Shown piece by piece: positions 1 to 6,634 of a stretch of 16,868 nucleotides of DNA. The translations under genes were made by a program, and so were the position numbers. How positions within the stretch are numbered: the first letter of the stretch is position 1; each line of letters opens with the position of its first letter. This DNA comes from JADFNO01 sp965369945 (lineage in GTDB: Bacteria > Planctomycetota > Phycisphaerae > Phycisphaerales > SM1A02). Below the pieces are notes generated by a model, which saw nothing but the letters and a program-made list of their open reading frames with translations, searched no databases and had not been told where the DNA came from. The stretch spans positions 1-16,868 of the forward strand of contig CBDUST010000065.1 in assembly GCA_965369945.1 (NCBI GenBank), read 5' to 3'.

Positions 1-184
1 GCACGCGATGCACCAGCTTCGCGTCCTCATGGAACATTTCGTAGAAATCGCCCATACGAAAGAAGAGCACGCAGTCGGGGTGCTGCCGCTTGAAACGGGC
101 GTATTGGCGCATGGCGGGCGTTCGACGCGAATCGCGGCTCTGGCTGGCGGCGGACGTGGTGGACGTGTCCGAGGTGGTGGTCAT
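1..184 (-). CDS. mutS: DNA mismatch repair protein MutS, N-terminal fragment (runs off left edge)
   Basis: MutS recognises mispaired or unpaired bases and starts methyl-independent or methyl-directed repair with MutL. Only the first 61 codons are visible. After a Ser/Thr-rich lead of about 20 residues, the translation gives the family's N-terminal signature: TPAMRQYARFKRQHPD (22-37), then VLFFRMGDFYEMFHEDA (39-55). The Phe-x-Glu mismatch-wedge motif is intact (F47, Y48, E49), so this domain I looks functional. The ATG at 184 is the first start in the frame that leaves a normal-length leader; no clear Shine-Dalgarno lies upstream. It lies downstream of tRNA-Ala on the same strand, separated by an intrinsic terminator, so it probably has its own promoter. 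The identification follows from the motif and is firm; the rest of the protein cannot be judged. Confidence 0.92.
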   Translation of the reverse strand, partial: MTTTSDTSTTSAASQSRDSRRTPAMRQYARFKRQHPDCVLFFRMGDFYEMFHEDAKLVHRV

Positions 185-232
185 CGGCCCGCGGATTGTA
201 CGAAAACCGCCGCCAACACCGCACGAAAACCT

Positions 233-265
233 AAAAAGAAACGCCCACGGGCCTTACCGTGGGCG
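233..265 (-). terminator. Intrinsic terminator of tRNA-Ala
   Basis: On the minus strand a perfect 9-bp stem (CGCCCACGG pairing with CCGTGGGCG, loop of 6) is followed at once by TTTCTTTTT. It starts 5 nt after the tRNA 3' end, so it should end the tRNA transcript before mutS. On the plus strand no T-run follows, so it is one-directional. Confidence 0.85.
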
Positions 266-270
266 ATATG

Positions 271-343
271 TGGAGCAGATGAGAGTCGAACTCACAACCT
301 CCTCGATGCGACCGAGGCGCTCTCCCAATTGAGCTACTGCCCC
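271..343 (-). tRNA. tRNA-Ala (anticodon CGC)
   Basis: Read on the minus strand, a complete 73-nt cloverleaf folds. The acceptor stem is GGGGCAG with CTGCTCC. The D-stem is GCTC/GAGC with GG in the loop. The anticodon stem CCTCG/CGAGG closes the loop GTCGCAT, giving anticodon CGC after U33. The variable loop has 5 nt, and the T-arm is GTGAG-TTCGACT-CTCAT. The acceptor carries the G3-U70 wobble pair and A73, the established identity elements of alanine tRNA, which agrees with the anticodon (reads GCG codons). The CCA end is not encoded (CAT follows), so it must be added by nucleotidyltransferase. An intrinsic terminator follows directly. Confidence 0.93.
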
Positions 344-378
344 AAAAATCAGCTTGTCGGGTGGAATTTGACCGTGCG

Positions 379-408
379 ATCGTATCCTTTTCTTGCTTCT
401 GAGGCCAA
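379..408 (-). promoter_or_regulatory. Possible sigma70-type promoter for tRNA-Ala
   Basis: On the minus strand TTGGCC is followed after 18 nt by TACGAT, each matching the consensus at 4 of 6 bases. Transcription would start about 30 nt before the tRNA 5' end. The position is sensible, but the match is weak. Confidence 0.25.
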
Positions 409-467
409 CCGGTCTGGGCAAAGTAGTCCCTCGGTACTTTTCATCGTCGATCCGGGTCGCTAGATTA

Positions 468-494
468 GTGGGTTTCCCACAGACCTCATAGAAT
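468..494 (+). promoter_or_regulatory. Possible operator/promoter region of the arsR-ZIP pair
   Basis: A perfect 5-bp inverted repeat GTGGG-TTT-CCCAC (468-480) lies 9 nt before a TAGAAT (489-494) that could act as a -10 box; no good -35 box is seen. ArsR-family repressors bind short inverted repeats overlapping their own promoter, so the placement fits autoregulation. This repeat is shorter than the usual 12-2-12 operator. Confidence 0.25.
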
Positions 495-519
495 CCAGTC
501 GAGGAGGAGAATTTCGATC

Positions 520-933
520 ATGCTCGATCATCTGTCAGCAGTGCAGGAATCGGTCGGAGATGTTGCGCGGATTCTTCGTACCTTGTCTGATCCGACACGA
601 TTGCGTTTGCTAGGACTGCTGCAAGACGGCGAGCAGAACGTCACTGCGCTGCGCCGCAAGCTCGGGCTTCCTCAGCCGACCGTGAGCCACCATCTGGCGC
701 TGTTGCGTTCAGCGGCGTTGGTCGCCAATCGCCGCGACGGTAAGCAGGTGTTCTATTCGCTCAACGATCCGGTGGTAACATCGCTGGGCAAGCGCGGGGA
801 ATTGAACGTCGTTACCGACTCCATTGCGTTGCGCATCGCACCCGGCGGTGTGAACGGTGAACTGAGTCGCCAGGCGCCGCTGGCTGAAGCGGACGTCGAG
901 TTGCAGCCGGTTACCGTCGGAGCAGCGTACTAG
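520..933 (+). CDS. ArsR/SmtB-family winged-helix transcriptional regulator
   Basis: A 137-residue dimeric winged-helix repressor of the ArsR/SmtB type. The typical opening ARILRTLSDPTRLRLLGLL (residues 16-34) leads into the helix-turn-helix (about 40-65, with TVSHHLALLRSAALV) and the wing (RRDGKQVFYSL, about 71-81). A strong AGGAGG lies 12 nt before the ATG, which supports this start. The protein has no cysteine, so the CxCxxC arsenic/lead/cadmium site is absent. The C-terminal part (about 90-137) shows no clear alpha-5 Asp/His zinc site. If it senses a metal, it does so through another site; a non-metal signal is also possible. The next gene, 50 nt downstream on the same strand, encodes a ZIP metal transporter, so control of metal uptake or efflux is the natural inference. 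Confidence 0.85.
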   Translation: MLDHLSAVQESVGDVARILRTLSDPTRLRLLGLLQDGEQNVTALRRKLGLPQPTVSHHLALLRSAALVANRRDGKQVFYSLNDPVVTSLGKRGELNVVTDSIALRIAPGGVNGELSRQAPLAEADVELQPVTVGAAY

Positions 934-983
934 CGCCGACAGACACGCACACACAACCAACCGCCGGTACACTGCTGCAACAG

Positions 984-2021
984 ATGTTGCTTGTGCTGAT
1001 TTATTGTTTGCTGATCGTCTTGGCGTCGCTGGCCGGTGGGTGGATTCCGTTCGCGCTGCGCCTCACCCATCAGCGACTGGAATTGGCGATCAGTTTCGTT
1101 TCCGGTGCAATGCTCGGCGTGGCGCTACTTCATCTGTTGCCCCACGCGTGGATGCAACGGGCCCAGTGGCTTCAAGCGACCAAGACAGATTCAACGCTCC
1201 CACACGGCGCATTCGACGCGATCGTCCTGTGGATGTTGGCGGGGTTCCTGGCGATGTTCCTCGTCGAGCGTTTCTTTTGCTTTCACCATCATGATGCGAC
1301 CGACCACACCGCCGAGGATGGTGATCATTCGTCGCACCGGCACGGACACACACTCACGTGGACCGGCGCCGCACTGGGTTTGACGTTGCACAGTCTCATT
1401 GCTGGCGTTGCGCTGGGCGCAAGTGTTGTTGCTGAGCGTCACGGTGAATCGGGCACTTCATTGGCAGGGTTCGGCACGTTCTTGATGATCGTGCTCCACA
1501 AGCCGTTTGATTCGTTGACGTTGGGAACGCTGATGGCCGTCAGTCAACGATCGACTCGACTGCGACATGTCGTCAATGGCGTCTTCGGTCTGGTTGTCCC
1601 GCTCGGCGTCGTTCTGTTTTTTCTCGGATTAGGTGAACAAAGCGCTGATCAATCACTGCTGATTAGCCGAGCGCTGGCGTTCTCCGCCGGGACGTTTCTG
1701 TGCATCGCACTCAGCGACCTGCTCCCGGAGCTTCAGTTTCATCAACACGATCGGGTCAAGTTGACCGTTGCCTTGCTGCTGGGCCTCACGCTCGCCTGGG
1801 GTGTGAGTAAACTCGAGTCGCAAACTCACAATGATCCCGTTGATCGATCCTCTCAACTCTTGACCCCGTCGCGCCGATGGATATCCTCTACTGCTCATGC
1901 TTTACACCACGGCCATATTCAGCATCGCGATTACCAAGCCCCGCTGAGGGCAGGCCGCGATCGGTGTGACTCACTGCGTTTTCACTGCTCGGCCTCGCTC
2001 TTAGCGGGGCCGATGTCGTAG
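984..2021 (+). CDS. ZIP-family divalent metal transporter with atypical metal site and tail
   Basis: An integral membrane protein with about eight hydrophobic segments (near 1-22, 34-55, 78-95, 125-150, 160-180, 197-218, 226-247, 256-275) and a His-rich cytoplasmic-type loop (99-122, with about nine His) between segments 3 and 4. This is the ZIP (SLC39-like) layout for zinc, iron or manganese movement. The TM4 metal motif reads LHSLIAGVALG (135-145): His136 is present, but the acidic residue usual before the Gly is Ala140. TM5 has LHKPFDSL (171-178), keeping His172 and Asp176. The core ends near residue 277; the last ~68 residues are unlike the family, although they contain a second His cluster (305-314). 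The end of the reading frame covers a long imperfect hairpin, so the tail may be read-through after a mutation. No Shine-Dalgarno is seen before the ATG. It probably shares a transcript with the upstream ArsR gene. Confidence 0.8.
   Translation: MLLVLIYCLLIVLASLAGGWIPFALRLTHQRLELAISFVSGAMLGVALLHLLPHAWMQRAQWLQATKTDSTLPHGAFDAIVLWMLAGFLAMFLVERFFCFHHHDATDHTAEDGDHSSHRHGHTLTWTGAALGLTLHSLIAGVALGASVVAERHGESGTSLAGFGTFLMIVLHKPFDSLTLGTLMAVSQRSTRLRHVVNGVFGLVVPLGVVLFFLGLGEQSADQSLLISRALAFSAGTFLCIALSDLLPELQFHQHDRVKLTVALLLGLTLAWGVSKLESQTHNDPVDRSSQLLTPSRRWISSTAHALHHGHIQHRDYQAPLRAGRDRCDSLRFHCSASLLAGPMS
1938..2010. repeat. Long imperfect inverted repeat at the 3' end of the ZIP gene
   Basis: The arm at 1938-1956 (GCCCCGCTGAGGGCAGGCC) pairs with 1991-2010 (ending in AGCGGGGC) through G-T wobbles and one bulge, with a 34-nt loop. 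There is no T-run on either strand, so it is not a standard intrinsic terminator. It may be a decayed terminator or a REP-like element over which the ZIP frame now reads. Confidence 0.5.
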
Positions 2022-2061
2022 GGAAACGCCCAAACAAGCCGATTGATTAGCACTGGATCGT

Positions 2062-2096
2062 CCGAGGGTTACCACCCTCGGCTATTCCGAGTAGCC
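2062..2096 (+). promoter_or_regulatory. Competing hairpins just upstream of ileS
   Basis: CCGAGGGT (2062-2069) and ACCCTCGG (2074-2081) form a perfect 8-bp stem with a 4-nt loop. The same CTCGG (2077-2081) can instead pair with a second CCGAG at 2087-2091, and GGCTA (2080-2084) can pair with TAGCC (2092-2096). The folds exclude each other and lie 20-55 nt before the ileS start. This could be a leader switch or only a terminator-like/REP-like palindrome; no U-tract and no T-box consensus are seen. Confidence 0.4.
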
Positions 2097-2116
2097 TAGT
2101 TTGAACGCTGACCACC

Positions 2117-4981
2117 ATGACTGAAACGACCAAGACCAACTACAAGAAGACGCTGAATCTGCCCAAGACCGACTTTCCCATGCGCGCTGGTCTCACTCAA
2201 AATGAGCCGCAATCGCTGAAACGCTGGGACAAGATGAAGCTGTACGATACGGTGCTCGCCCAGCGCGCCAACGCTGAGCCGTTTGTGTTCCACGACGGAC
2301 CGCCCTACGCCAACGGATTGATGCATACCGGGCATCTTCTGAACAAGGTGCTCAAGGATTTTGTCGTCCGCACACGCCTCATGAGCGGTAAACACTGCGC
2401 CTACGTGCCCGGCTGGGATTGTCATGGACTTCCCATCGAGCACATGGTCATGACGCAGATGCACGAATCGGGCAAGATCAAGAAGATCAACGAACTGAGC
2501 GAAGATAATCGGCGCATGGCCATCCGACGTGAATGCGCCAAATACGCAAGCAAATTCCACAAGTTGCAAACCGCGCAAATGCAACGGCTGCTGACGTTGG
2601 CGGATTATGAACATCCCTACCTGACGATGACGCCCGACTACGAACAAGCCGTGTTGGAGGCGTTCGCCGATCTGGTCGAGCAGGGGCTGGTCACACGCGC
2701 GCTGAAGGCTGTGCATTGGTCGATCGCTAATCAGACTGCGCTTGCCGAGGCGGAGCTGGAGTACTACGACAAAGAAGACATCTCGATCTACGTCAACTTC
2801 CAAGTGCAGGATCGTGATGCAGTCGCCAAGGTGTTCGGTTTAGAACTCGACCAGACGCCTTCGTTCATGATCTGGACGACGACGCCGTGGACGCTGGCAG
2901 CCAATCTCGCGATCGCGGTCAACCAGAAGCACCGCTATAGCCTGGTCAAAGTGGACGAAAGACTGACGGTGATCGCCTCGGAACTTGTGCAGTCGGTGAC
3001 GGAAGCCGGGGGTTCTGAATCAGTGGAAGTGCTCGCCGAGACCGGAGGCTCCAGTCTCGTCGGCTTGCAGTATCAACATCCGTTTTGCGATCGAGTGAGT
3101 TCGATCGTCCAAGCTGATTATGTGACGCTTGAAGATGGGACGGGGTTGGTCCATACCGCGCCCGGGCACGGCGAGGAGGATTACATCACCGGCTTGCGTG
3201 AGGGGTTGGAGATCTACTGCCCGGTGCTCGGTGACGGGACGTACGACGACACCGTTCCCGATTGGCTGCGCGGAATGTCGATCTGGGACGCCAACCCTAA
3301 AGTCATTGAACATCTACGCGCTAACGGGCGTCTCTTTCACGATCACAAATTCACACACAGTTATCCGCACGATTGGCGATCGAAGACGCCGGTGATCTTT
3401 CGTGCGACCGAGCAGTGGTTCATCAGCGTGGATCAGCCCAGTAAGCGCACTGACAAGACGCTGCGCGACTCAGCGCTGCACGCTGCGGATTCTGAGATTC
3501 GGTTCATACCCCAGTGGGGACGGAATCGTATGCGAGGGATGCTCGAGTCTCGTCCGGATTGGTGCATCTCACGCCAACGATCGTGGGGTCTGCCGATTCC
3601 TGCGTTTCAAAACGAAGACGGTGAGGTGCTGCTCACTGCAGCGAGTGTGCGCGCGATAGCCCGAGTTGTCGCTGAGAAAGGAAGCGACGCCTGGTTTACC
3701 GAACCACCGGAAGTACTTTTGGGAGACTATGACCCGGCAAACGATCCCGACGCACCGGAATGGTTCCGCAGCCCAAGCCTCAAGCCTAAAGCCTCAAGCC
3801 TTCACAAGACCTACGACATCCTGGACGTGTGGTTTGAATCCGGCACTTCATGGAACGCGGTGATGCGCCAGCGGGAGCTGGGGTTCCCCGCCGATTTGTA
3901 TTTGGAGGGATCAGACCAACATCGAGGTTGGTTCCAAACGTCGCTTCTGCCTTGCCTGGGCGTGACCGGTCAATCGCCTTTCAAGACCGTGCTGACGCAT
4001 GGATTCACGGTCGACAAAGATGGCCGAAAGATGTCCAAAAGTCTTGGCAACACGATCGACGTCGAGGATCTGCTCAAGGAGTATGGCGCCGATGTTTGTC
4101 GTTGGTGGGTGAGTTCCGCTGCTTTCGAGAACGACATCAAGATGGACATCTCGTTCTTCGACCAGGCGGGCGACAGCTACCGGAAGGTGCGCAACACCCT
4201 GCGTTTCCTGTTGAGCAATCTCAATGATTTTGTTGTGACCACGAAGGATGCCACCGGTATGTGCGTTGATCCAGCGAAGATGGATCCAACATCGATTGAT
4301 GCCTTCGTTCTGGCTGAGGCGGCGCAGATGCAGGCGAATGTACGAGCCGCCTACGACGAATACGCCTTCCGCAAGGCGCATCATCTGATCTATGATTTTT
4401 GCAACGACACGCTGTCCGCGTTCTATTGTGCAGCCGTGAAGGATCGGTTGTATTGCGACAAGGCAGATTCTCCCCGCCGTCGTCGTACGCAAACGGTCAT
4501 GTGGGACTTAACCGATCTTCTGTGTCGACTGCTTGCGCCTTTGTTGCCGCACACTGCGGACGAGTGCTATCGATCACTTTGGAGGGATGTGGACGGCGCT
4601 GCTGAGCGCTGTGTTCATCTGACTGATTTCGTCGAGGTCGCGACGCCGATCGAGCCGTACTCGGCGTGGCCCCGGGTGATGGAGGTACGCGCCGAGGCGC
4701 TCAAGGTTTTGGAGGACGCCAAGGCGCAGGGCATTGACAATCCGCTGGATGCCGAAATTGCTGTGCCTGATCCGGACGGCGTGCTCAAACGATTTGAGGA
4801 TGACTTTGCCGACATGCTCGGCGTGTCGCGCGTGAAGTTCACCGATTCAGGGGAGATTGCCGTCAACAGCCTGCAAGACGAACCGCGGTGTGAGCGCTCC
4901 TGGAAGCGCGATGGCACCGTCAAGCAACGTTCCGACGGCGCGATGCTATGTGATCGTTGCGCCGAAGCGGTGGGGGTGTAG
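2117..4981 (+). CDS. ileS: Isoleucyl-tRNA synthetase
   Basis: Charges tRNA-Ile with isoleucine in the cytoplasm. This is a class I enzyme of 954 residues, the normal bacterial length. The HIGH motif appears as HTGH (70-73, after DGPPYANGLM), followed by the GWDCHGLPIE block. The CP1 editing domain shows WTTTPWTLAANLAIAV and GLVHTAPGHGEEDY. Then come SRQRSWGLPIPAF, DVWFESG and KMSKS at 638-642. The C-terminal zinc domain reads C925-x2-S928 and C945-x2-C948, so one of the four usual zinc cysteines is Ser (codon TCC at 4898-4900). A four-copy 7-bp tandem repeat encodes residues 553-563 just before DVWFESG. The ATG is the first start after the in-frame TGA at 2102; there is no Shine-Dalgarno. It ends 3 nt from the stop of the convergent secreted-protein gene. 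Confidence 0.97.
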   Translation: MTETTKTNYKKTLNLPKTDFPMRAGLTQNEPQSLKRWDKMKLYDTVLAQRANAEPFVFHDGPPYANGLMHTGHLLNKVLKDFVVRTRLMSGKHCAYVPGWDCHGLPIEHMVMTQMHESGKIKKINELSEDNRRMAIRRECAKYASKFHKLQTAQMQRLLTLADYEHPYLTMTPDYEQAVLEAFADLVEQGLVTRALKAVHWSIANQTALAEAELEYYDKEDISIYVNFQVQDRDAVAKVFGLELDQTPSFMIWTTTPWTLAANLAIAVNQKHRYSLVKVDERLTVIASELVQSVTEAGGSESVEVLAETGGSSLVGLQYQHPFCDRVSSIVQADYVTLEDGTGLVHTAPGHGEEDYITGLREGLEIYCPVLGDGTYDDTVPDWLRGMSIWDANPKVIEHLRANGRLFHDHKFTHSYPHDWRSKTPVIFRATEQWFISVDQPSKRTDKTLRDSALHAADSEIRFIPQWGRNRMRGMLESRPDWCISRQRSWGLPIPAFQNEDGEVLLTAASVRAIARVVAEKGSDAWFTEPPEVLLGDYDPANDPDAPEWFRSPSLKPKASSLHKTYDILDVWFESGTSWNAVMRQRELGFPADLYLEGSDQHRGWFQTSLLPCLGVTGQSPFKTVLTHGFTVDKDGRKMSKSLGNTIDVEDLLKEYGADVCRWWVSSAAFENDIKMDISFFDQAGDSYRKVRNTLRFLLSNLNDFVVTTKDATGMCVDPAKMDPTSIDAFVLAEAAQMQANVRAAYDEYAFRKAHHLIYDFCNDTLSAFYCAAVKDRLYCDKADSPRRRRTQTVMWDLTDLLCRLLAPLLPHTADECYRSLWRDVDGAAERCVHLTDFVEVATPIEPYSAWPRVMEVRAEALKVLEDAKAQGIDNPLDAEIAVPDPDGVLKRFEDDFADMLGVSRVKFTDSGEIAVNSLQDEPRCERSWKRDGTVKQRSDGAMLCDRCAEAVGV
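3775..3802. repeat. 7-bp tandem repeat, four copies, inside ileS
   Basis: Four head-to-tail copies of AAGCCTN (AAGCCTC, AAGCCTA, AAGCCTC, AAGCCTT). Because 7 is not a multiple of 3, the copies are read in shifting frames and give the Lys/Ser/Leu/Pro-rich stretch PSLKPKASSLH (553-563). The reading frame is intact; gain or loss of one copy would break it. Confidence 0.85.
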
Positions 4982-4984
4982 CCG

Positions 4985-5902
4985 CTACTGGGGTCGTGGT
5001 TCGGACCAATACGCCCACCAATCAAGGCGTTTGAGTTCGTACTTCACGCCATATGGGCCTTGGTACTTCACGAGAACGTGGCGCATCGCTTCATTGGCGG
5101 CGAACCAATAGTCGCTTCTCGTCGCGCCGCCTTGTTCAGCATGCTCGACGACAAGATGATGCGCATCAATCGTGCCGTAGGGCACCGTGATCGATTCACG
5201 CCCAACCAAACGAACTGTCGCTTCCTCCGGGCGCTGCGATGTCGCATGATTGTCCGTTTGGTCGGCAATGAGCTTCAGCTTCATGACCGGCGGCTCGTCC
5301 GCATCGAACGGATAGTCGCGCAACGTCAGCGTCAGTGTGTCGTGGAATGCAAAATGTCGCGATTCGCCCGGCCTGCGGTAGCTGGTGTCCTGAATCCCTT
5401 CGTTGGGGAAATAGCTGTTGCTCGTCGCGTGTACCTGCCCATCGCTGATCACGAACTGCTTGTGCGTACTGCCGCAGTCTTCCTGTGAGGATGCAACGAC
5501 CTTGTAAGGTTCCAGCGTATTCGTGTCGATGAAACAAGTCGTGAGGAAGCGGTACGTGTAATTGTCAGTGTCGATCATCTCACTGACATTGTGTTTGAAG
5601 ACTTCGATCGTATTGGCATCGCGCCAGTTGGACGCTTTGGTGGTTGTCGCCGGATCCATCCGCTGCTTGTTGGTGAAGATGGTTGCTTCGTAGTACCGCG
5701 GATTGCCGTAAATCGTTCTCTGCGCATCGTAGAGCGCCCACTCGGCTTTTCCTTCGTGCCAAGCGGGATCGGTCCGCCAGTCTGGCTGTGAGTACTGGGT
5801 TGCGCCCAAGACGAGTTGCTGCGATCCAGGCAAGAGTAGCGAAGCGCACAGCGCCGTGAGAACCGCACAAGCGGCCGAAATATGAGCATTGCGTTCCTGC
5901 AT
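4985..5902 (-). CDS. Secreted protein of unknown function, possibly DUF3108-like
   Basis: A 305-residue protein. The ATG at 5902 is preferred over an ATG further upstream because GGAG lies 7 nt before it and the N-terminus becomes a good Sec signal peptide: a short charged start (MQERN), a hydrophobic core (about 9-25) and a likely cut near residue 33. The mature part starts ATQYSQPDWR and is rich in Thr, Tyr and Asp with little hydrophobic sequence, so it should be periplasmic or outer-membrane associated. Its beta-rich, repeated Y-x-Y/V-x-V character and the order of an N-terminal WALYDAQRTIYGNPRYYEA followed by a later LKLIADQTDN resemble the DUF3108 lipoprotein-like group, but I do not claim membership. 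There is no proper lipobox. The gene lies 61 nt after the small membrane protein gene on the same strand and is probably co-transcribed with it. It faces ileS tail to tail. Confidence 0.7.
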   Translation of the reverse strand: MQERNAHISAACAVLTALCASLLLPGSQQLVLGATQYSQPDWRTDPAWHEGKAEWALYDAQRTIYGNPRYYEATIFTNKQRMDPATTTKASNWRDANTIEVFKHNVSEMIDTDNYTYRFLTTCFIDTNTLEPYKVVASSQEDCGSTHKQFVISDGQVHATSNSYFPNEGIQDTSYRRPGESRHFAFHDTLTLTLRDYPFDADEPPVMKLKLIADQTDNHATSQRPEEATVRLVGRESITVPYGTIDAHHLVVEHAEQGGATRSDYWFAANEAMRHVLVKYQGPYGVKYELKRLDWWAYWSEPRPQ

Positions 5903-5963
5903 GCGTTTGCTCCGAACAAACAAGCGAGTGATGCACCAACGAAGGTTAGCGACTGGAGTTTGT

Positions 5964-6386
5964 CTAGAGTAGCCCCAGAATCGCTGCGACGAGAAGAAAG
6001 ATGGGAAGATTCCCTCCGGCAAACGAGAGCATTCCCATTCGCCACGCAACCCAGCCCTTCACGCCGAGGTTCCACCGCAGAAGGCCGGTGGTTGCGATCA
6101 ACGCCCCGAGAACGCCCACCACCGCAACGCCGCCCAGAATCAGGTGCCCCACATCAGCGCAGTGGCAACTGAATATAACGATCCCAGTGCCGAGGAGGAT
6201 GGCGACGTTGATTTTGGCGAGGCGCGAGCCGATCGAGATTGCATAGACACCGGGCAAACGAAGACCGGCGAAAAGGTGAGCGCCCTCTCGAACGAATACC
6301 GAGAACAAATGGCGCAGACATATCGCAGCTGGTGGAGCTGCAATTACCGGCACTGCGTATCCAGCCACGATGGTAAGCGTACCCAC
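5964..6386 (-). CDS. Small four-helix membrane protein of unknown function
   Basis: A 140-residue, strongly hydrophobic protein with about four membrane segments (near 4-20, 55-75, 78-100 and 117-139) and few charges between them. The GTG start at 6386 has AGGGG about 8 nt upstream, which supports it. I do not recognise the family. A CHC motif (residues 74-76, in FSCHCADVGHL) sits at the end of the second helix and is the only metal-like feature. It lies upstream of the secreted protein gene on the same strand, which suggests a common envelope role. On this strand a hairpin with a T6 run lies about 120 nt ahead of the start. It could be a spurious long frame, but the consistent hydrophobic helices argue for a real gene. 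Confidence 0.6.
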   Translation of the reverse strand: MGTLTIVAGYAVPVIAAPPAAICLRHLFSVFVREGAHLFAGLRLPGVYAISIGSRLAKINVAILLGTGIVIFSCHCADVGHLILGGVAVVGVLGALIATTGLLRWNLGVKGWVAWRMGMLSFAGGNLPIFLLVAAILGLL

Positions 6387-6480
6387 GCTCGATCCCCTAT
6401 CAGCCCGGCGATTGACCCGGAATCCACGCCCTCAATCAACGGGTAGGTCCTAAAGACTCCATGGACACTAGGTGCAAGAC

Positions 6481-6555
6481 GCAGGTGGGGACAAGAAAAT
6501 GCCACAAAAAAGGCCCGGATTCCGAGAACACTTCTTGCCGGAATCCTCCACCTGC
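6481..6555. repeat. Nested inverted repeats in the divergent intergenic region
   Basis: Outer arms GCAGGTGG (6481-6488) and CCACCTGC (6548-6555) are perfect complements. They enclose a second perfect pair, GGATTCCG (6517-6524) and CGGAATCC (6539-6546). CAAGAA (6492-6497) can also pair with TTCTTG (6532-6537), in competition with the inner loop. The block sits between the divergent membrane-protein and tRNA-binding-protein genes. Confidence 0.6.
6506..6546 (-). terminator. Intrinsic terminator-like hairpin on the minus strand
   Basis: On the minus strand the 8-bp stem GGATTCCG/CGGAATCC is followed by GGGCC and then TTTTTT. No minus-strand gene ends just upstream. It may stop transcription coming antisense through the tRNA-binding-protein gene, or act as an attenuator in the leader of the membrane-protein gene at 6386. 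Confidence 0.5.
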
Positions 6556-6575
6556 CGGCTGGTCGTGTCGATGAC

Positions 6576-6603
6576 GTGACGTGATGCGCAAATCGGGTAT
6601 CAT
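6576..6603 (+). promoter_or_regulatory. Probable promoter of the tRNA-binding-protein gene
   Basis: GTGACG (4 of 6 to the -35 consensus) and TATCAT (5 of 6 to the -10 consensus) are 16 nt apart. This would give a 5' leader of about 25 nt containing the GGAGG site at 6625-6629. The nested inverted repeats lie upstream of it and so outside this transcript. Confidence 0.4.
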
Positions 6604-6634
6604 GCCCGACTTAGGATGAACACTGGAGGTCGAG

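Noticed and set aside
8..463. Plus-strand open frame of 151 codons at the left end
   Set aside because: It runs antisense through the start of mutS, the terminator and the tRNA gene; its translation has no family-like features.
520..2021. ArsR plus transporter considered as an arsenic resistance operon
   Set aside because: The regulator has no cysteine, the transporter is ZIP type rather than ArsB or Acr3, and there is no ArsC.
2043..2099. Possible short leader peptide before ileS (TTG start, 18 codons, stop at 2097-2099)
   Set aside because: It has a single Ile codon and no ribosome site, so it does not look like an isoleucine attenuation peptide.
2096..2803. Minus-strand open frame of 235 codons opposite ileS
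   Set aside because: It mirrors the conserved IleRS coding strand; the frame is open because of codon bias in ileS and has no motif of its own. The same holds for the frame at 3911-4492.
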